Positions 9,414 to 18,370 of a stretch of DNA of 64,000 nucleotides are shown here, piece after piece. The stretch covers positions 682,001 to 746,000 of the forward strand of contig OY762508.1 of assembly GCA_963665975.1 (NCBI GenBank), read 5' to 3'. The translations under genes and the position numbers were made by a program. A model generated the notes under the pieces. It was not told the origin of the DNA. It made no database searches and worked only from the letters and a program-made list of their open reading frames with translations. Within the stretch, counting starts at the first letter, position 1, and the number at the start of each line of letters is the position of its first letter. This stretch comes from G963665975 sp963665975 (GTDB lineage: Bacteria; Bacteroidota; Rhodothermia; Rhodothermales; Bin80).

Positions 9414-10553
9414 TCAACGTGCCGAGACTTCCTGCAGAAGCGCATCATAGTGGGCAACGTGAATGGGCCAGTCTAACCCCTCCAGAATACCCCGTAGCGT
9501 ATTGGGCGGTAGAGGCCGTTCTTCTCCTCGCAGGATAGCAGCCATGATCCGGAAAAGATCGTCGTAGTCTTCATAGAGCACTGGCACGTGCAAGAGCGGC
9601 TCATGCAGTGAGGAGGGAATGAGTTCCGGATAACTTAACCGGTTGGGGAGCAGCGGGTGGCATCCGCAATAAATCGCCTCCATGACGGCAATGCCAAAAA
9701 ACTCATGGATTGCCGTCGAAACTACCAAGTCCGCACGGTGCAAGAGCCGGCTGTACTCCTCAAAATCTTCCGCATACCCGTAGTGCAGGATCCGCTCTGC
9801 GTAGCGCTCGAATGCCTGCTCGAATTCATACGGCTGCTCTTCAAAATGCTTGCCGGCAAGAATCAGGCGAAACCTGCATCCGGCATCATCCAGCCGGTTC
9901 ATCAAACGAAAAAACGCCTCCGGATTCTTGTCGTACTCCCACCGGTGATTCCACAGCACAATTGGCGGCTCCATAGCGGGTCCCCAGGAATGACCCGCGT
10001 AATCGGATGCATAGCGGTCATGGGCTTGCAGATCCATTCCCAGGTGCAGAACCGTGCTCTTTTCGCGGATTTCCTGCACCGTATGTAGATGCGTGTAGTC
10101 CGGAAATGCCCGCAATAATCCGGGGATTGCCCGCATGAATTCGTCGTAGTGAAACTGCGAATTAAACACCACGCGATCGGCCGCCAGGCAGGACAGATAG
10201 TTCACATAGGCGTAGGAAAGGTCGCGCTTCGCGCCATCGGGGAGCGGATAAGTGAGCTGGTTCTCGTGCAGGTAGTAGACCACCGAAGTGTCCTTCAAGT
10301 GGTCTCTCGTCAACGCCAGAAAAGCTGGCAAATTGACCATGCTGGTCGCCCAAATCACGTCCGGTCTGAAGCCTTCTTCAACGGCCTGGACCGCCTTGCG
10401 CGCAAGCGTTACAGCGCCGCCGTGCATGCGCCACTTCCAGAATCGCGCCGACATCGTAACCCGATGAAACTGGTGGGTGCTGTGGCGCGCAAGTCCATCC
10501 AGAAAATTCCGATGCGAGCCCCCATACCAGGGCTCCAGAGCAAGTATTTTCAT
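9414..10553 (-). CDS. tRNA-queuosine alpha-mannosyltransferase homologue (DUF3524, GT-B glycosyltransferase)
   Basis: A 379-residue two-domain glycosyltransferase. The N-terminus MKILALEPWYGGSHRNFLDG, followed by MSARFWKWRMHGGA, is the signature of the DUF3524 family, whose animal member GTDC1/QTMAN puts mannose on queuosine of tRNA-Asp. The C-terminal half (from about 190) is a GT4-like domain with VLWNHRWEYDKNPEAFF and the acceptor/donor motif E-x7-E in HEFFGIAVMEAIYCGCHP. That the bacterial protein makes mannosyl-queuosine is inference from homology. The ATG at 10553 shares one base with the TAA stop of the upstream small gene (TAATG), so the two are translationally coupled. The next gene downstream begins beyond position 9414 on the same strand. 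Confidence 0.8.
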   Translation of the reverse strand: MKILALEPWYGGSHRNFLDGLARHSTHQFHRVTMSARFWKWRMHGGAVTLARKAVQAVEEGFRPDVIWATSMVNLPAFLALTRDHLKDTSVVYYLHENQLTYPLPDGAKRDLSYAYVNYLSCLAADRVVFNSQFHYDEFMRAIPGLLRAFPDYTHLHTVQEIREKSTVLHLGMDLQAHDRYASDYAGHSWGPAMEPPIVLWNHRWEYDKNPEAFFRLMNRLDDAGCRFRLILAGKHFEEQPYEFEQAFERYAERILHYGYAEDFEEYSRLLHRADLVVSTAIHEFFGIAVMEAIYCGCHPLLPNRLSYPELIPSSLHEPLLHVPVLYEDYDDLFRIMAAILRGEERPLPPNTLRGILEGLDWPIHVAHYDALLQEVSAR

Positions 10554-10798
10554 TACCCGATGGTCGTCGCAGATGGCTTACTGTCAGCGTGTGTCTCCAA
10601 GAGCTGCCGTACTGCGTTTTCTTCTGCTTCCGTTATCGGTCGCACAATGGAAATCGCCCGTGCTTGCAGTTTTTCCCTGAGGACGGAATCCTTGACTTCG
10701 TCTGCCGAAATTGGCACCTCTTCTCCCGGCTTGACGACCAATCGCCGGGTCGCGAGTTGCAAGACTACGGCATGGGCGTCTGTATTCTTTATGACCAT
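10553..10798 (-). CDS. Small protein of unknown function, coupled to the QTMAN homologue
   Basis: An 81-residue protein if started at the ATG at 10798 (MVIKNTDAHAVVLQLATRRL). In-frame ATGs at 10819 and 10873 would lengthen it to 88 or 106 residues with a very basic leader. The 10873 ATG is immediately preceded by TATAAT-like DNA, which looks more like a promoter element than a leader. The first 40 residues look like a short beta barrel (alternating Val/Leu, then VKPGEEVPI), and the rest is an amphipathic helix rich in Glu, Arg and Ala. I do not recognise a family. Its stop overlaps the start of the glycosyltransferase by one base, so the two proteins are probably made together. Confidence 0.6.
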   Translation of the reverse strand: MVIKNTDAHAVVLQLATRRLVVKPGEEVPISADEVKDSVLREKLQARAISIVRPITEAEENAVRQLLETHADSKPSATTIG

Positions 10799-10997
10799 GC
10801 CCTTTCGCCTACGGATCATGCGACTATTGATCTTCTGTGCTGGCTGGTTGCGACCGGTGTCTGATTGGGGCATTATACAATTTTTTATTCATACGAGGGG
10901 TCTATCCACCACGCTATTGCATGCTTTAGACGAAACTCCATATCTCTGGCACAATCCAACTCAACAAGCCCAACATTCCCATACGCCGATGATTTCC

Positions 10998-11642
10998 CTA
11001 AGGACCCAACCTGTCCCCTACCGGCTGCTCGATGCGCAAGACACGCTCGTAGGCCGCCACCTCCTCCGGCGCGTTCGTGGCAACGACAACAATCCCCTTC
11101 ATTGTGCGCTGATGTTCTACAATACGCCCGGCCAGATCGCACCCATCTGCGTCCAGATTCGTTAGCGGTTCATCCAGTAGCAACAGTGGAGGCGAAGCCA
11201 ACAATGCTGCAGCAAATTTCATGCGCTGCTTCATCCCGGATGAATAGTCGCGAACAAGGTCGTTAGCGCGTGCAGACAGCGCTACCAGTTCCAGTGCCTC
11301 CTCCACCTTTTTGTGGCGTTCCGATAGCCGACGAGCATTCGCCAGGAACGCAAGGTTTTCACGGGCCGAGAGATCCTCGTAGACATTTATATATGGAGAC
11401 ACGAAACCGACGTTGAGGGGATGGGCTTCACCGCTCAGCGCCTGGCCCTGGCGAAGCAACGTCACAGACCCTGCGGTCGGCCGCAGCACGCCTCCCAGGA
11501 TCTTGAGAAGCGTAGATTTCCCAGAACCGTTCGGCCCGGTTACTGCCAGCGCCTCTCCTCCTTCCAGGCCAAACGACAGGCGCCGAAACAGCACACGCCG
11601 CCCAAAGCGCTTACCAAGGTTGTCCACTTCAAGTCGGAACAT
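10998..11642 (-). CDS. ABC transporter ATP-binding protein
   Basis: A 214-residue ABC ATPase. Walker A is GPNGSGKST (36-44), the Q-loop region has VGFVSPYINVYEDLSARENLAF, the signature is DYSSGMKQR, and Walker B with the catalytic Glu is LLLLDEPLTNLD. The short length and the sequence around the signature place it with the CcmA-like/ABC-2 exporters, whose ATPase works with a separate membrane subunit. No permease gene is adjacent, so the partner must be encoded elsewhere, and a role in heme export for cytochrome c maturation is only a possibility. I chose the ATG at 11642 because MFRLEVDNLGKRFG is the expected first strand. A GTG at 11687 is also open. Confidence 0.82.
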   Translation of the reverse strand: MFRLEVDNLGKRFGRRVLFRRLSFGLEGGEALAVTGPNGSGKSTLLKILGGVLRPTAGSVTLLRQGQALSGEAHPLNVGFVSPYINVYEDLSARENLAFLANARRLSERHKKVEEALELVALSARANDLVRDYSSGMKQRMKFAAALLASPPLLLLDEPLTNLDADGCDLAGRIVEHQRTMKGIVVVATNAPEEVAAYERVLRIEQPVGDRLGP

Positions 11643-11999
11643 GGATTTCGTGGAAAGGGGGTCTGTCGCCGCTACCAATTGATCCACGAGAAGCGCACCT
11701 GCTGGATCAACAAGGCAACAGCGAACGTCCTCGCGGCGTCCGGCGTGCCGGTATGTGCTGCAAGATCAGCGCCAGTCTATCCTGCTCCTCTACTCTACAA
11801 TCAGTGGGCATGAACGGACAAGTACATGATTGCAGGCTTGTTTACAACCGCTAAACCAGAGAAGAGTGCTATGCACACAATAAGACGGTCAAAGATAGTC
11901 AAAGCATACCGTTCATGGTATCGGGGGCAGAGGGAACGCAAAATTGGCAGGTATGGTATTTGTGCCAGGTAATGGCCTGCCTTTAAGTCCCGAATATCG
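11643..11999. other. Gene-free stretch upstream of the ABC ATPase
   Basis: About 360 bases with no gene recognised on either strand. The part next to 11642 should hold the promoter of the ABC ATPase gene. I see no clear terminator or repeat. Confidence 0.45.
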
Positions 12000-12098
12000 C
12001 TAGTATCCCGCCTGTGATTGGACGGAGACCAGCATATTCTTGAAAAACGCGATCACGCGCTGCTGGATAATAATTTCACGTAGGCCGACGGTATTCAT
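12000..12098 (-). pseudogene. Short fragment possibly from the start of a type I restriction subunit R
   Basis: A 32-codon frame from ATG 12098 to TAG 12000. It contains REIIIQQRVIAFFKN, which resembles the first helix of HsdR-type restriction subunits (pattern: Q-x-R-V-I-x-F-F, followed in real proteins by LGYxYLG). Here the sequence breaks off after that helix. It follows on the same strand a broken gene whose C-terminus is of a type often found between hsdM/hsdS and hsdR. The match is short, so the identification is weak. It may simply be a chance frame. Confidence 0.25.
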
Positions 12099-12142
12099 GC
12101 CTCTGTGCTTCTTGTTCTGAGGCTCAAGATGGCTGTGCGCCC

Positions 12143-12755
12143 CTAGCCCGTCAATCGATATTTCTGGAGTCGGCTTCGAGGTTTTTCGGGCAACGTATAC
12201 GCGATTCTCTCGTCGGACATGAGCATCCGGAAGACCTTGTTGAGTTGACCAGAGACTTTCCGCTGCCCCAAGTTCCTGGACAACTCGGCTTTCGACTTCG
12301 GTCCAGCCGCCAAGAGACTGAGGATCCTGGACTCCAGAGACTCTGGCCGTGACTCTGGCCGTGACTCTGGCCGTGACTCTGGTTGAGCCTCAATTGCACG
12401 ATACTCCAATAGTGCTGACCGACCTACGATGTCGACAACGCGTGCCAATATTTCCTTTCCGTCAGCATCAGTGAGGCGCAATTCCTCACCGTAATCGAAC
12501 GATACTGGTTGTGGCTGACCGTCATTGATGGCGACGTTTGAAGCGTACAGATAGGTCCGATCATCGGCATCGCGTATAGGCTTTAGTCTCCCCTCAAGTC
12601 CAGGTATAAAGCCTGTCGCTTCGGGAAAGATGACCGCACCGCCATTTGTTAACGGAACGACAAGTTATGGGCTTGACATTGGGAGTGGCCGTATCCCAAA
12701 AATCGGACTCGACAGGATTTGCAAGCAGTGCCACTTCGATGAATGGCTCAAACGA
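12143..12755 (-). pseudogene. Broken gene with a C-terminal winged-helix domain
   Basis: The frame ending at 12143 is open back to a TAA at 12665-12667 but has no ATG, GTG or TTG before 12481, so it lacks its own start. Shifting the frame by one base at about 12662 joins it to a sensible continuation (FEPFIEVALLANPVESDFWD, then TATP and K-P-I-T) that reaches another stop at 12756-12758. This is the picture of a gene broken by a frameshift and a nonsense codon. The C-terminal part (SKAELSRNLGQRKVSGQLNK, then LPEKPRSRLQKYRLT) is a winged helix seen at the end of Fic/AlbA-type accessory proteins, some of which sit in type I restriction loci. The central part is not recognised. A four-fold PES(R) repeat separates the two. 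Confidence 0.6.
12339..12382. repeat. 12-bp tandem repeat (about 3.7 copies)
   Basis: The unit GACTCTGGCCGT is repeated three times exactly, followed by a partial fourth copy. On the minus strand it encodes repeated Pro-Glu-Ser-Arg in the linker of the broken gene 12143-12755. A unit of 12 bases keeps the frame, so the repeat can expand or shrink by slippage without a frameshift. Confidence 0.9.
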
Positions 12756-12926
12756 TTAGAGAACCTCCCGCAACTCAATCAATGATGATAGACTGGGAGT
12801 TGACCGCGAGTGGTGACATAGACACTATCCCCTCCTCCGGGATCCAACCACAGGCCACTGTCGCGTTCCTGTTTCCAAAAGACGAGACCGGAGCGTGATT
12901 CTTGCGAGCATTGACTCACAATCGAC

Positions 12927-14411
12927 CTACTGAGACGAGCCAAGACCACCGGCTGCCACAAATTTACCGCGGGCTAGCACGCCGGACTTCGCGGCGTGGA
13001 TTTCGAACAGGTAGACGCCTGCTGACAGCCCACGCATCGACATGCGAATTTCGGCTGATCCGATCACGCAACCTCCCGGCACGGTCCGGCGCAACCGTCC
13101 AATAAGATCCAGGACACGTATCTGCGCACACTCCCCCGATCGATTGTCGAATCGGATGCGGATGATGTCGCGAGCCGGGTTGGGAAATGCTTCCACGACG
13201 CCGATCTGCACCGCTTCGATCGTTCTCTGCACGGATTGGGTCCCTCCCAGTGCCGCAGCAGCCGGCAGGACATTGCCCTGATCGTCAAATAGCGCCAGAT
13301 TTTCCCATGGCGATCCATAACGCGGAGCCGCCACATGATCCGGCGCCCAGTAGCACGCGCCCTGTGCAGCAATGCCCATAAGGCTCTCCACCACCGCCCC
13401 CAGAAAGGCCACCTGTCCCTGCGGGGTAGCAGGAAAACCCGGTAAGAGATGCTCCGGAAGGCCGACAACATTGTGCGTGTCATCGAACCATCCCAACGTC
13501 CACGGGTAGGCCACCTCCGCGAGAAAGACGGGCACACGGTAGCGCTCCTTCAGCAATTCGAGCGTGGCCTGGAATCCCTCCAATGGACCATGCCACCATG
13601 GATAGTAAGACAACCCGATGAGATCAAACGAGACGCCCTCCGCAACCAAATGATCGAAAAACCAACGGGCGACACCCGGGCTGCCACCACGATCGATATG
13701 GATCATTATCCTGGAGGAGTCGCCGACAACCTCTCGCACGCCCGCGGTAGCACTCTGCAACAATTCTCCCAGCCGCCTCCACTGTAACGGCGTATCGAAA
13801 GCGCCGCCAACACGGCCGTCATTCCATAAAAAGCCCCCGGTGATCTCGTTTCCGATCTGCACAATATCGGGCACGGTTCCTTGCGCCTTAAGAGCGGCAA
13901 GAACGTGTTGCGTATACGCCTTCACGCTGTCCCGCAGCGCTGTGTACGACAACGTTGCCCAGGCATGTGGCTTGGCTTGCTGGCCGGGATCGGCCCATGT
14001 GTCCGAATAATGAAAATCGAGTACTAGGCCTAGCTCCAGGGACCGCGCACGTCCGGCCAATGCGAGCATGTCATCCAGACCGTCCCTTATTTCCGTCGGT
14101 GTGTGGAATATCCGCAGGCGTACGGCGTTGAAGCCGCGCGACTTCAGAATCTCTAACGCATCGCCCGTCGTTCCTGCGTCTCGGTAGACCGCACCGGCAG
14201 CCTCGAGTTCATCTAGGAACGAGAGATCACCGCACCGCAGAAAATCCCCGGAAGGGGCCTGCGCCAAAGCAATTCCCGCCAGGAAATACAGGGACCAGTA
14301 GCATGCGTGAACACGAAACAGCACGCGCGTCGCGAAACGATAGTTGTAAGAAGCGGTCGCCGGGAGGATACCGAATTCTCCGATAACACTGAAAGTGCTA
14401 AATTGTCGCAA
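12927..14411 (-). CDS. Secreted GH53 endo-beta-1,4-galactanase with a T9SS-type C-terminal domain
   Basis: A 494-residue protein. An N-terminal signal segment (hydrophobic stretch about 36-50, cleavage near ALAQ) is followed by a glycoside hydrolase family 53 (beta/alpha)8 barrel from about 55 to 400. The acid/base Glu189 lies in VQIGNEITGG and the nucleophile Glu299 in VFLAEVAYPW. FHYSDTWADPGQQ and YYPWWHG are further family marks. GH53 enzymes cut beta-1,4-galactan side chains of pectin, or algal galactan-like polymers. Residues about 415-494 form a sorting domain (VEAFPNPARDIIRIRF, then LSAGVYLFEI) as in proteins exported by the type IX system. The exact start is uncertain because the first 30 residues are not signal-peptide-like. 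A GTG at codon 30 would give a neater signal peptide. The gene stands convergent to nothing and has its own promoter region upstream. Confidence 0.88.
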   Translation of the reverse strand: MRQFSTFSVIGEFGILPATASYNYRFATRVLFRVHACYWSLYFLAGIALAQAPSGDFLRCGDLSFLDELEAAGAVYRDAGTTGDALEILKSRGFNAVRLRIFHTPTEIRDGLDDMLALAGRARSLELGLVLDFHYSDTWADPGQQAKPHAWATLSYTALRDSVKAYTQHVLAALKAQGTVPDIVQIGNEITGGFLWNDGRVGGAFDTPLQWRRLGELLQSATAGVREVVGDSSRIMIHIDRGGSPGVARWFFDHLVAEGVSFDLIGLSYYPWWHGPLEGFQATLELLKERYRVPVFLAEVAYPWTLGWFDDTHNVVGLPEHLLPGFPATPQGQVAFLGAVVESLMGIAAQGACYWAPDHVAAPRYGSPWENLALFDDQGNVLPAAAALGGTQSVQRTIEAVQIGVVEAFPNPARDIIRIRFDNRSGECAQIRVLDLIGRLRRTVPGGCVIGSAEIRMSMRGLSAGVYLFEIHAAKSGVLARGKFVAAGGLGSSQ

Positions 14412-14680
14412 TCAAAGGCGCATGGCCAAGTATGTGTTGTGCCAGGTACTGTTCTGCGCACACTCTCCTTGCTTTGACGCCCGATACCGGCACTCCGGGA
14501 TGCTAACGTACGATCCTGCAACTCGCCCAGGCTGCCTCAAAGAATGCGACCGCCGCCGAGGCTGGTATTCCGCAGCATCCTGTGCGCATTTCTGCTGTCC
14601 ATGCTATACTTTCCCCAGTCGCTTGCCCAACACGGTCGTGCACGACACTCACCCGCATACGAATACTCGCCGTTGATGAT

Positions 14681-14923
14681 ATGGATACTCCTCCCAAGGG
14701 CCTGGTATTCTTCGTCCCTGGTACGTCAAAAGCATACCGGCTGCGTAGGCTTCTCTTCCTCGGTGTCCTCATGGCAGCGGCCGTCGCTCTGATCTGGCCC
14801 GTATATGCACTCGTAGCACAGCCACTTCCCCTCATTTTCGGTCTCCCCATGCCATTGGCATGGATCGTGGCGTGGCTACTGATCGTCATGGGCGCCCTGG
14901 TCTGGCTGTATCGCTCGGAATAG
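14681..14923 (+). CDS. Small two-helix membrane protein paired with a sodium:solute symporter
   Basis: An 80-residue protein with two transmembrane helices (about 25-46 and 52-75) and a basic segment before the first (YRLRRLL). Small proteins of this layout (DUF485/DUF3311-like) are commonly encoded just before SSS-family transporters and are thought to be their accessory subunits. The stop is only 3 bases from the ATG of the symporter at 14927, so the two form an operon. I took the ATG at 14681. A frame from 14582 is open but adds a non-conserved leader. Confidence 0.75.
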   Translation: MDTPPKGLVFFVPGTSKAYRLRRLLFLGVLMAAAVALIWPVYALVAQPLPLIFGLPMPLAWIVAWLLIVMGALVWLYRSE

Positions 14924-14926
14924 AAG

Positions 14927-16417
14927 ATGGAACCCTGGCTTGTCACGGTACTGGTCTGCGGCGCATATCTGGGACTATCCCTCGGCATGGGCATTGCCTC
15001 GCGGCGAACCGTCACTGGCACAGTGGCGGGGTATGTGGCCGCGGATCGCAGCATGAATGTCCTTGTGCTCTATTTCGTGCTGGGGGCCTCCGTGTTTTCG
15101 TCATTCGCCTTTCTCGGTGGTCCAGGCTGGGCATATTCGCGTGGCGCCGCCGCCTTCTATATCCTCGCCTATGGCACCGTAGGCATGGTGCCGCTCTATT
15201 TCATAGGGCCCCGCGCACGGCGAGTAGGTGCACGGCTTAATTTCGTGACACAGGCCGAACTATTGGTCCATCGCTTCGCGAACCGTCCGCTGGGTATTGT
15301 CCTGGCGATCGTCAGCGTGGCGGCCTGCATCCCCTATCTCACGCTCCAGATGAAGGGAGCGGGCTATATCCTGTCAGTGATCTCCGAGGGTCGCATTCCC
15401 GAATGGGCTGGGGCGCTGGTCACCTATGGCGTGGTCATGACCTATGTGCTCACCAGCGGCGTCATGGGCGTTGGATGGACCAATACGTTCCAGGGCATCT
15501 TTATGCTCGTCGTCGCCTGGTTCATGGGTCTCTACCTCCCATGGAAGCTGTATGGAGGCGTAGGCGCAATGTTTACGCAGATTGCCGCCAGTGACTTCGG
15601 TGCCATGCTCACGGCCCCCGGCGTGACCACCTCTGGAGAGCCGTGGAACTGGTGGGCCTATAGCTCTGCGATAATCGTATCCGCCATGGGGCTGTCCATG
15701 TGGCCACACCTGTTCATGAAAAGCTATGCGGCAAAGAGTGATCGAGCGCTGCGACTTACCGTTGTGCTCTACCCCACCTTCCAGCTATTTCTCGTTCCTA
15801 TCCTGCTTATCGGTTTCGCGGGCGTTATCGCCTATCCCAATGTTGCACCCGCCGACACCATCGTCCCCTACATCCTTACGCAGATCGAATTTCCGGCCCT
15901 GATCGTAGGCCTCGTCTGCGCTGGAGCACTCGCTGCCTCGATGTCCACCGGAGACGCACTCTTGCACGCGGCAGCCTCCATCGGCATCCGGGACGGTTTG
16001 GCGCCGCTAGTCTCACACGCCATCACTGACCGGCAGCAACGGTCCTATATACGCATACTCGTGGTGCTTCTCGGTGCGGTGAGCTACTATTTCGCCGTCG
16101 TCTCTGATGTGTCACTCGTGGCACTATTGCTCGGCTCATACGGTGCGGTGGCGCAGATTCTTCCACTCATGTTCGCCGCCTTCTACTGGCCGCGCGCAAC
16201 TGGCGTCGGCGCACTGTCGGGACTACTGGCGGGGATCCTGGTGAGCGTGTTCTTTCTCGCTGCCCCCGAGTTGCGCCCCTTTCCGATCCACGAAGGCGTG
16301 TTTGGTCTTGTCGCCAACATCGTCGTCCTGACAGCCGTCAGCCTGAATACACGCCCGGAACCCATGGCAAAGCTGAGGCTCTATACCGGCATTGAATCAG
16401 AGGTGCGGGGCGGGTGA
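14927..16417 (+). CDS. Sodium:solute symporter (SSS family)
   Basis: A 496-residue integral membrane protein with about 13 predicted transmembrane helices and the LeuT-fold features of the SSS family: the first helix with the AYLGLSLGMGIASRR turn, the broken helix around FLGGPGWAYSRGAAAFY, and the sodium-site helix with ALAASMSTGDALLHAAAS. It should import a small organic solute with sodium. The substrate is unknown. By resemblance it is nearer the organic-acid/pantothenate-like branch than the sugar or proline branches. The neighbouring GH53 enzyme is on the other strand, so joint use of galactan is possible but unsupported. It is the second gene of the operon with the small membrane protein. 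Confidence 0.9.
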   Translation: MEPWLVTVLVCGAYLGLSLGMGIASRRTVTGTVAGYVAADRSMNVLVLYFVLGASVFSSFAFLGGPGWAYSRGAAAFYILAYGTVGMVPLYFIGPRARRVGARLNFVTQAELLVHRFANRPLGIVLAIVSVAACIPYLTLQMKGAGYILSVISEGRIPEWAGALVTYGVVMTYVLTSGVMGVGWTNTFQGIFMLVVAWFMGLYLPWKLYGGVGAMFTQIAASDFGAMLTAPGVTTSGEPWNWWAYSSAIIVSAMGLSMWPHLFMKSYAAKSDRALRLTVVLYPTFQLFLVPILLIGFAGVIAYPNVAPADTIVPYILTQIEFPALIVGLVCAGALAASMSTGDALLHAAASIGIRDGLAPLVSHAITDRQQRSYIRILVVLLGAVSYYFAVVSDVSLVALLLGSYGAVAQILPLMFAAFYWPRATGVGALSGLLAGILVSVFFLAAPELRPFPIHEGVFGLVANIVVLTAVSLNTRPEPMAKLRLYTGIESEVRGG

Positions 16418-17161
16418 TTAGTAGAAGCCGAGTATTTTTGCGGCCATAATGAGGAGCGCCACAACCAACACCGTGCGCACCAATTTCTCCCCTCTTTGAA
16501 CCATCACCTGAGCAGCGAACCAGGCACCAAGTGCGTTCCCGGTGGCCAGAATCAGACCGAGTGCCCAATCCACATTGCCGCTCACGGCGAATATGCCCAG
16601 CGCAGGCAGAGAATAGAGGAGTACGACCACGACTTTGTGCATGTTTGCGAACACGAGGTTCATGCGCATGACATGATAAAAGCCCGCCATGAACAGGAAC
16701 CCGACGCCCATCTGAATGAATCCACCGTAGAATCCGATCCCGAAAAGCAAGGGATAAATCCACGGGGAAGAACGTCCATCAAGCGTTGTATCCCTCGCCT
16801 TTCGCGGGACCACCATTGACACAACGACACCGAGCATCATCGCACCCAGGATGCGCAAGAACCAGGCGTCACTGATCTGAACGGCGGCAATGGCGCCGAC
16901 GATCGCTCCGGGAATGGCCCAGGCCGCAAATAGGAGGCTCTGCCTGATACGGCCAACCTTCTGCCGATGAAATGACAGCGTGGCAAATACATTCTGGGCC
17001 ACGATTGCCACGCGGTTCGTGCCGTTGGCGACGGTGGGATCCAGATTGAGAAAGATTAGCACCGGCAGGGTGAGCGCGGAGCCTCCGCCCGCCATTACAT
17101 TGATGACGCCCGCCAGGAGGCCGACGCCGAACAGCAACAGGACGTGCAACAAGTCGGGCAT
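16418..17161 (-). CDS. TauE/SafE-type sulfite/anion exporter-like permease
   Basis: A 247-residue membrane protein with about seven to eight helices and the internal duplication of the TauE/SafE (DUF81) family. Each half begins with a Gly-rich helix start: GVINVMAGGGSALTLPVLIF near the N-terminus and GFYGGFIQMGVGFLFMAGF in the middle. Members move sulfite, sulfonates or other small organic anions. The substrate cannot be told here. Its stop codon begins directly at the base after the symporter stop, so the two genes are convergent with no space for a long terminator between them. Confidence 0.87.
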   Translation of the reverse strand: MPDLLHVLLLFGVGLLAGVINVMAGGGSALTLPVLIFLNLDPTVANGTNRVAIVAQNVFATLSFHRQKVGRIRQSLLFAAWAIPGAIVGAIAAVQISDAWFLRILGAMMLGVVVSMVVPRKARDTTLDGRSSPWIYPLLFGIGFYGGFIQMGVGFLFMAGFYHVMRMNLVFANMHKVVVVLLYSLPALGIFAVSGNVDWALGLILATGNALGAWFAAQVMVQRGEKLVRTVLVVALLIMAAKILGFY

Positions 17162-17191
17162 CCGAAGCCCAAAGAAGTAACCCGCAGGACG

Positions 17192-18007
17192 TTATTGTTT
17201 CACCAATGCAATCGTAGCGGTCCTGGTGGCTTCATCGTACGTTGAGCGAGCCTCATCATAGCGGTAACCCGCCGGATGCTCCCAGTTCAGAAAGGAGTCG
17301 GTCCCCTCAGCCGTCTCACGCATAATGAAATTTACAAGTTGCCCGCGCAGCGACTCCTTGTCACCCTGCACAGGCTCCGGCCCTTGTGCTCCATTGACAA
17401 GAAACTCCACATGCGCTTTCTGGGCGTACGCATGGTCATCGTCCCACGCCGCCCGGTGTGTCTCGGGGAGCAGGTCCCACACGAAACGCCCTTTTATGGC
17501 CTCGTTTAGCAAGCTGCTTATGTGTGGCCGCCAATACTCGGAAACGGCGCCGATACCCGGGACTATAGCATTCATAGCAAGCCGATAGTTGGGGATCAAG
17601 TCGTCGGGCCGAAGCAATCCGAACAGACCTGAGAGCACCACGCCATTCTCCAATAACCGTCGCTGTGCACCTGTAGGGAGGCCCGGGAAATCCATCGAGG
17701 CATACATGACGCCCGGACCATATCGGTCGAGGGCCGACATGAGCGGAGCCGAATATATTCCCAGTATGGCGTCCTTCACCTCTTTGAGCGACCTACCTGC
17801 AATGCCAAAAATCTCTTCCAAACTAGCGTCGTCACTCGACCGAATCGCCCATTGCAATCGGTCAATCAGCGTACGGCGTTCAGGATTCAACCGACTGAAA
17901 TAATTGAACGTATCACTGGATCGATAGTCGAACATGTCCGGCGCAAATGGGTTGCCGCCGGTTTTCATTTCCTCAGAAGGGCCAAGCAGAACCGCGAAAT
18001 TAGGCAT
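17192..18007 (-). CDS. yaaA: YaaA family protein (peroxide stress / iron and DNA protection)
   Basis: A 271-residue protein of the UPF0246/YaaA family, whose E. coli member limits intracellular free iron under peroxide stress and binds DNA. Family marks are the N-terminal LLGPSEEMK (the family's S-P/S-x-x-K region), LPTGAQRRL, SGLFGLLRPDDLIPNYRLAM (the most conserved stretch) and the C-terminal INFIM-like VNFIMRE with the following acidic segment. I chose the ATG at 18007. The ATG at 18013 and a TTG at 18031 are also in frame, and a GGGG-rich ribosome site lies just upstream of these. It follows the YtxH gene closely on the same strand. Confidence 0.85.
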   Translation of the reverse strand: MPNFAVLLGPSEEMKTGGNPFAPDMFDYRSSDTFNYFSRLNPERRTLIDRLQWAIRSSDDASLEEIFGIAGRSLKEVKDAILGIYSAPLMSALDRYGPGVMYASMDFPGLPTGAQRRLLENGVVLSGLFGLLRPDDLIPNYRLAMNAIVPGIGAVSEYWRPHISSLLNEAIKGRFVWDLLPETHRAAWDDDHAYAQKAHVEFLVNGAQGPEPVQGDKESLRGQLVNFIMRETAEGTDSFLNWEHPAGYRYDEARSTYDEATRTATIALVKQ

Positions 18008-18037
18008 GTGCATGCGGGGTTCACCCCCCAAACGTAA

Positions 18038-18370
18038 TCAATCCTCCTTCGGGGCCGCAGGCCCCTGCTCCCGCATGTCTCCCAGCAGCGCGTCGATATC
18101 TCGCTGAATATTATCCGCACGTTCCTGCGCGTCCGCCACAATGGCATTCCCGTGCCGGCGCGCCTCACTGTCCGCTTCAGGGCTCAATAACTGATCTGCA
18201 AGATCGGTGATCTGTTTGCCGAGACTCTCGAGTCGATACGTAACCCGCCGCCGCAGCCGGGAACCTTCCTCCGGCGCCAAGAGAAGGCCGGCAGCCAAGC
18301 CCGCAGCACCGCCGAGGAGTATCCCCCATCCAAATACACGAATTACGCTGGAGAGATTATTTTCTTTCAT
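18038..18370 (-). CDS. YtxH domain protein
   Basis: A 110-residue protein with one N-terminal transmembrane helix (about 10-28, GWGILLGGAAGLAAGLLLAP) followed by EEGSRLRRR, the typical YtxH junction, and then a long amphipathic coiled helix rich in Glu, Asp and Arg. YtxH proteins are membrane-anchored and of unclear function, often linked to general stress. The start ATG at 18370 is unambiguous. It lies about 30 bases upstream of yaaA on the same strand, so the two are probably one stress-related transcription unit, and the mini-protein gene lies just upstream again. Confidence 0.82.
   Translation of the reverse strand: MKENNLSSVIRVFGWGILLGGAAGLAAGLLLAPEEGSRLRRRVTYRLESLGKQITDLADQLLSPEADSEARRHGNAIVADAQERADNIQRDIDALLGDMREQGPAAPKED

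Noticed and set aside
12339..12382. 12-bp tandem repeat as a CRISPR-like array
   Set aside because: Direct contiguous units with no spacers, coding for Pro-Glu-Ser-Arg in a broken gene; not a CRISPR.
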